A model generated the notes under the pieces. It was not told the origin of the DNA and searched no databases. It saw nothing but the letters and a program-made list of their open reading frames with translations. This document shows positions 20,020-22,460 of a stretch of 22,460 bases of DNA, one piece after another. Location of the stretch: positions 1-22,460 of IMG/VR virus record IMGVR_UViG_3300042560_000597. One strand, written 5' to 3'. A program made the translations under genes and the position numbers. Source of the stretch: a virus. Numbering within the stretch: position 1 is the stretch's first letter; every line of letters begins with the position of its first letter.

Positions 20020-20418
20020 ATGTCTTTCGAGACGCCGCATGATGGTGCAGGTACGGTGGTGACGTGGCCCACGACCAACACGGTCTACACCGTCACGAAC
20101 GTCGTCATCTCTGCCACCGATCCGACTGCGGAGGACGAGAAGATCAACGTGGCCCATCTGGGCCAGACAGCTGGCGAAACGGCCAAGACTCTCGACCTGC
20201 CGCTGGCCGGCTCGGCGTCTGGCGACACCGGGCAAACCGTGCAGTTTGACTACGTTGGGAAGACGCTGATTGCAGACCGATCGACGGGCACGATCAAGAT
20301 CGTCGTGGGTGGTTCCGAGCTGCTCGCCCGTGCTGGAACTGTCCAGAGTTCCACGCTGACGCTGGCGACGCAGGACGCTATCCGAGGCCAGGTGACGTTC
20401 CGCATTGCCCGTTCGTAG
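20020..20418 (+). CDS. candidate major tail (tube) protein, 132 aa
   Basis: The start ATG 20020 has GGCAGGAG ten bases before it. The protein is beta-rich, with TVYTVTNVVISATDPTAEDE near the start and an arm-like acidic loop, then KINVAHLGQTAGETAKTLDL. The strand TVQFDYVGKTLIADRST and an end QVTFRIARS follow. The order (after tail terminator, before tail chaperone) is where the major tail protein is encoded. The protein is shorter than most tube proteins. The motif HLGQ...GETAKTLDLPL recalls one group of siphovirus tube proteins. The next gene is a second candidate, so the exact roles of the two are not settled. Confidence 0.6.
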   Translation: MSFETPHDGAGTVVTWPTTNTVYTVTNVVISATDPTAEDEKINVAHLGQTAGETAKTLDLPLAGSASGDTGQTVQFDYVGKTLIADRSTGTIKIVVGGSELLARAGTVQSSTLTLATQDAIRGQVTFRIARS

Positions 20419-20419
20419 T

Positions 20420-20441
20420 CCATGACGGAGCCCCGTCATGG
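20420..20441 (+). promoter_or_regulatory. perfect inverted repeat covering a start codon
   Basis: CCATGACGG (20420..20428) and CCGTCATGG (20433..20441) are exact inverted copies with a four-base loop. The right arm contains the ATG (20438..20440) of the next gene, and the GGAG Shine-Dalgarno-like sequence (20427..20430) lies at the end of the left arm and in the loop. In RNA this nine-pair stem would hide both signals. It lies two bases after the preceding stop codon, so arriving ribosomes would open it. Confidence 0.6.
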
Positions 20442-20755
20442 CTACATACGCAGCGGGCGTCACGGCGACGTGGGACGGCGTGTCATTCGGTGAAGTCACC
20501 GAGTTGCGCGTGACTCACGGCGGCTCGCTGCCGCTGGCTCGTGCGAGTACGTGGACGCTTGACGTTGGCACTATAGAGATATCGTGCCTGACGACTGCGA
20601 ACATCTCGACGGCCAAGTACGCCAAGCGTGCTGCGGTTTCGATTGCGGGCGGTGGCCTTGCCTACTCCGGCACCGCCGTGCTCGAGAAGTTCACGCTCCA
20701 GGGCATTGCCAATGACGTGGCACGGTACACCGTCACGCTCAGGATCCAACCCTAG
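20438..20755 (+). CDS. second candidate tail-tube or tail protein, 105 aa
   Basis: The start ATG 20438 lies inside the right arm of a perfect inverted repeat, with GGAG eight bases before it. The protein is beta-rich and alternating: AAGVTATWDGVSFGEVTELR, TLDVGTIEISCLTTANIS, then the end GIANDVARYTVTLRIQP. The beginning (a short strand, then TWDGVSFGEVTELRV) is common in small phage tail-tube proteins. Translation may be tied to that of the preceding gene. It could replace, extend or cap the tube made by the 20020 gene. No clear family motif is visible. The following gene has its own good Shine-Dalgarno sequence. Confidence 0.58.
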   Translation: MATYAAGVTATWDGVSFGEVTELRVTHGGSLPLARASTWTLDVGTIEISCLTTANISTAKYAKRAAVSIAGGGLAYSGTAVLEKFTLQGIANDVARYTVTLRIQP

Positions 20756-20763
20756 GAGATGCC

Positions 20764-21141
20764 ATGGCTCTGACTGTGCAGGAACTCGCCGCCCAGATTC
20801 TCGCATCGGACGATCTGTCCGTGCTCAAGGTGACGGTGAAGGAGTGGAAGGACGCCAGCGGTAAGCCGCTGGTGCTCGGCATCCGTGTCATGACCGTCGA
20901 GGAGCGTGACAGCTACGAGAAGGAGTGGATCGGCAACAAGGAGCGGGGCATCGACAACTTCCGAACGAAGTACCTGGCCCGCTGCCTGTGCCACCCCGAG
21001 AGTGGCGAGCGGCTCTTCGACGAGCAGGGCATCGAGCAGCTGGCGAAGAAGTCGTCGGCCGTCGTGTCGAAGCTCTTCGAGAAGGCCATGAAGCACAACA
21101 ACATGACCGAGAGCGACGTGGAGGAACTCGCAAAAAACTGA
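20764..21141 (+). CDS. tail assembly chaperone, G-type product
   Basis: A 125-aa protein from ATG 20764, with AGGAG seven to eight bases before it. Acidic, helical and without domain motifs recognisable by eye beyond the layout typical of gpG-type chaperones: strand LKVTVKEWKDASGKPLVLGI, then RVMTVEERDSYEKEWIG and helical segments RTKYLARCLCHPESGERLF and IEQLAKKSSAVVSKLFEKAM. Position directly before the tape measure gene and the slippery sequence at its end support the call. The gene ends TGA at 21139..21141, directly after the slippery heptamer. Such proteins coat the tape measure protein during tail assembly and are absent from the virion. Confidence 0.8.
   Translation: MALTVQELAAQILASDDLSVLKVTVKEWKDASGKPLVLGIRVMTVEERDSYEKEWIGNKERGIDNFRTKYLARCLCHPESGERLFDEQGIEQLAKKSSAVVSKLFEKAMKHNNMTESDVEELAKN
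21132..21138 (+). promoter_or_regulatory. programmed -1 ribosomal frameshift site (A AAA AAC)
   Basis: The zero-frame codons are GCA AAA AAC TGA. A-AAA-AAC is a canonical X-XXY-YYZ heptamer, one codon before the stop. Slipping back one base joins the chaperone to an open frame that runs to 21446. A hairpin (21145..21182) begins six bases downstream, the usual distance for a stimulator. Confidence 0.82.
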
Positions 21142-21446
21142 AGACCCGGCCGATGCGGAGGTTTCTTTTCCGCCTCGCCGGGCACCTAGGCATGACGGTG
21201 CGGGAGTTGTCTCGCCGCATGGATTCGCAAGAGCTCAGTGAGTGGGTGGCGTTCACACGCTACTACCACGCTCTGCCGGATCCATGGCAGCAGACGGGCC
21301 TGCTCACGAGTGCCGTGCTCGCGCCGTACAGCGAGAAAGGAAAAGCACCGAAGGCGTCCGATTTCGTTCCTACCGAGAAGCCACCGCAGACATCAGAGGA
21401 GATGGCCCGAGAGCTCGCAAAGCTCGCTGGCATCTTTGAACAGTAG
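21138..21446 (+). CDS. T-domain of the tail assembly chaperone GT fusion (reached by -1 frameshift)
   Basis: After the slip the ribosome reads CTG AAG ACC from 21138 and continues to TAG at 21444..21446, adding about 102 residues. The added part is basic at first (KTRPMRRFLFRLAGHLGMTV) and then RELSRRMDSQELSEWVAFTRYYHALPDPW, a conserved-looking T-domain block of siphoviruses, with a helical end. The whole fusion would span 20764..21446, about 227 aa. No good Shine-Dalgarno sequence precedes the internal ATG at 21154, so independent translation is less likely. In lambda the T part binds tail protein and the G part binds the tape measure; the same division of labour is inferred here. Confidence 0.82.
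   Translation: MKTRPMRRFLFRLAGHLGMTVRELSRRMDSQELSEWVAFTRYYHALPDPWQQTGLLTSAVLAPYSEKGKAPKASDFVPTEKPPQTSEEMARELAKLAGIFEQ
21145..21182 (+). other. hairpin downstream of the frameshift site
   Basis: CCCGGC (21145..21150) pairs with GCCGGG (21177..21182), and inside it GCGG (21155..21158) pairs with CCGC (21170..21173). A T-rich loop lies between. Its start six bases after the slippery heptamer fits a frameshift stimulator. No pseudoknot partner was identified. Confidence 0.55.
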
Positions 21447-21454
21447 CAGCAGTT

Positions 21455-22460
21455 ATGGCCAACATCCTCTCACTTGCGATGAAGGTTTCCGCCGACGCCT
21501 CTGGCGTGGTCAAGAACCTCACGCCGGCCGAGCGGGCGCTTGAGAAGCTGGGGCAGAACGCCGACAAGCTCACGAGCGTTTTTGACCAGTTCGCCGGAAG
21601 CAGTGAAGCGGCGGCCAACGCTCAGCGTGCTGCGGCTGCAAGTTTCGACGCTCTCGTGACGCAGTTGCAGGGCGGCGAGATCAACGCCAAGCAGTTTGCC
21701 GAAGCGTATGCCAACCTCGGCAAGGAGATTGAGAAGGAAACGAAGCTCCTGCAGCGTGCGTCCGAAATTACCCGTGCGAACATCAGCCCGCAGGAGCGGT
21801 ACACCGAGGCGGTTGACGAGCTCAACGACCAACTGCGTGCCGGCCGCATCTCGCAGGAGACGTACAACCGAGCCCTGGAGAAGGCCCAGCGGGATCTCGA
21901 CAAGACGAGCGACAACGCCAAGAAGGCCGACACCAGCCTGGAGTCGCTGGCCCGCAATACGAAGATCCTCGCCGGCATCGAGCTCGGTAGGCTGTTCGTG
22001 GACGGCGTCCAGGCAATCGCCAACGTGTTCCGTGACGTGGCCAACCGAGTCACCACGCTGGTGTCCAGCGTCAACTCAGGCATCGACTCACTTAACGATC
22101 TGTCGGCCCGCACTGGCATCAACGTCGAGGCCCTGCAGGGCTATTCGCTGGCGGCAAAACTCGCCGGCGTGGACACCGAGCAGTTCGGCACCGCCGTGCA
22201 GCGGCTGGCTGTGAACATCGGCAAAGCTACGCCTGGCGACGCACTCGACAAGGCTCTCAAGGGCATCAACCTGTCGTTGGCGGATCTTCGGGCGTTGTCA
22301 CCCGAGCAGCAGTTCTCACAGATCGGGCAGGCTATCTCGCAGCTGCCGACGGCCGCAGACCGTGCTGCCGCCGCTGTCGCCATCTTCGGCAGGCAGGGGG
22401 CCGCTTTGGCTCCGCTGTTCCGTGAAGGTGCGGCCAGCATTGAAGAACTGCAGGCCCGTG
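21455..22460 (+). CDS. tail tape measure protein, N-terminal part (cut by the window end)
   Basis: The tape measure sets tail length and helps DNA injection. From ATG 21455 there are 335 complete codons with no stop before the window ends. The first 60 residues (LSLAMKVSADASGVVKNLTP, AERALEKLGQNADKLTSVF) start a long helical region with coiled-coil character, reaching about residue 170. A hydrophobic helix (NTKILAGIELGRLFVDGVQAI) follows. Then LNDLSARTGINVEALQGYSLAAKLAG and AVAIFGRQGAALAPLFREGA, segments typical of tape measure proteins (TP901-type and related). Its place directly after the chaperone genes agrees. The Shine-Dalgarno sequence is weak (AGCAGCAG), so translation may be coupled to the chaperone frame ending nine bases earlier. 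Confidence 0.88.
   Translation, partial: MANILSLAMKVSADASGVVKNLTPAERALEKLGQNADKLTSVFDQFAGSSEAAANAQRAAAASFDALVTQLQGGEINAKQFAEAYANLGKEIEKETKLLQRASEITRANISPQERYTEAVDELNDQLRAGRISQETYNRALEKAQRDLDKTSDNAKKADTSLESLARNTKILAGIELGRLFVDGVQAIANVFRDVANRVTTLVSSVNSGIDSLNDLSARTGINVEALQGYSLAAKLAGVDTEQFGTAVQRLAVNIGKATPGDALDKALKGINLSLADLRALSPEQQFSQIGQAISQLPTAADRAAAAVAIFGRQGAALAPLFREGAASIEELQAR

Noticed and set aside
21154-21446. T-domain frame as an independent gene from ATG 21154
   Set aside because: No Shine-Dalgarno sequence precedes it, and the slippery heptamer with hairpin explains expression better; it cannot be fully excluded.
1-22460. CRISPR array, insertion sequence, integrase or attachment site
   Set aside because: No regularly spaced repeats, transposase or recombinase motifs or paired terminal repeats were found by eye.

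Overview
The window is about 22.5 kb of GC-rich, tightly packed DNA with every supported gene on the + strand. It is part of a tailed double-stranded DNA phage (Caudoviricetes) or prophage of the HK97-capsid type. The tail genes fit a siphovirus: a G/GT-type tail chaperone pair followed by a tape measure protein, with no sheath gene seen. No integrase, attachment site, repressor or tRNA is visible, so free phage and prophage cannot be told apart. The host is probably a planctomycete or a close relative. This is inferred from a small secreted cysteine protein (891..1190) and an adhesin-like protein (7239..8078) that resemble proteins remembered from that phylum; no search could be run.

Layout. 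1..1592: the end of a DNA methyltransferase, two small unknown genes, the secreted protein and a RusA-type Holliday junction resolvase. 1589..4248: a class I methyltransferase, two glycosyltransferase-like genes and a helix-turn-helix protein, joined by overlapping stop and start codons. 4245..7242: small unknown and membrane proteins around a papain-like cysteine peptidase with the family's catalytic residues in place, then a lipoprotein with a zinc-ribbon pattern and two small membrane proteins. This block is a candidate lysis or envelope module. 7239..9154: a likely glycan-binding virion protein, two small unknown genes and an HNH nuclease. 9155..9482: a structured intergenic region. 9483..14117: minimal ATP-dependent DNA ligase, small and large terminase, portal and prohead protease. 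14110..16925: a small cysteine-rich protein, the major capsid protein with its delta domain, a probable head protein, a strong terminator-like hairpin and a third glycosyltransferase-like gene. 16922..22460: head-tail connector genes including a tandem duplicated pair, tail completion proteins, two candidate tail-tube proteins, the frameshifted tail chaperone, and the start of the tape measure gene, which runs off the window.

The genes appear to be expressed as long polycistronic messages. At least sixteen junctions overlap as GTGA, ATGA, TGATG or TAATG, which suggests translational coupling. The parts that look least routine are: three glycosyltransferase-like genes, one of them inside the head module; the papain-like peptidase next to small membrane proteins; a perfect inverted repeat that covers a start codon in the tail module (20420..20441); and a canonical -1 slippery heptamer with a well placed downstream hairpin in the tail chaperone gene.
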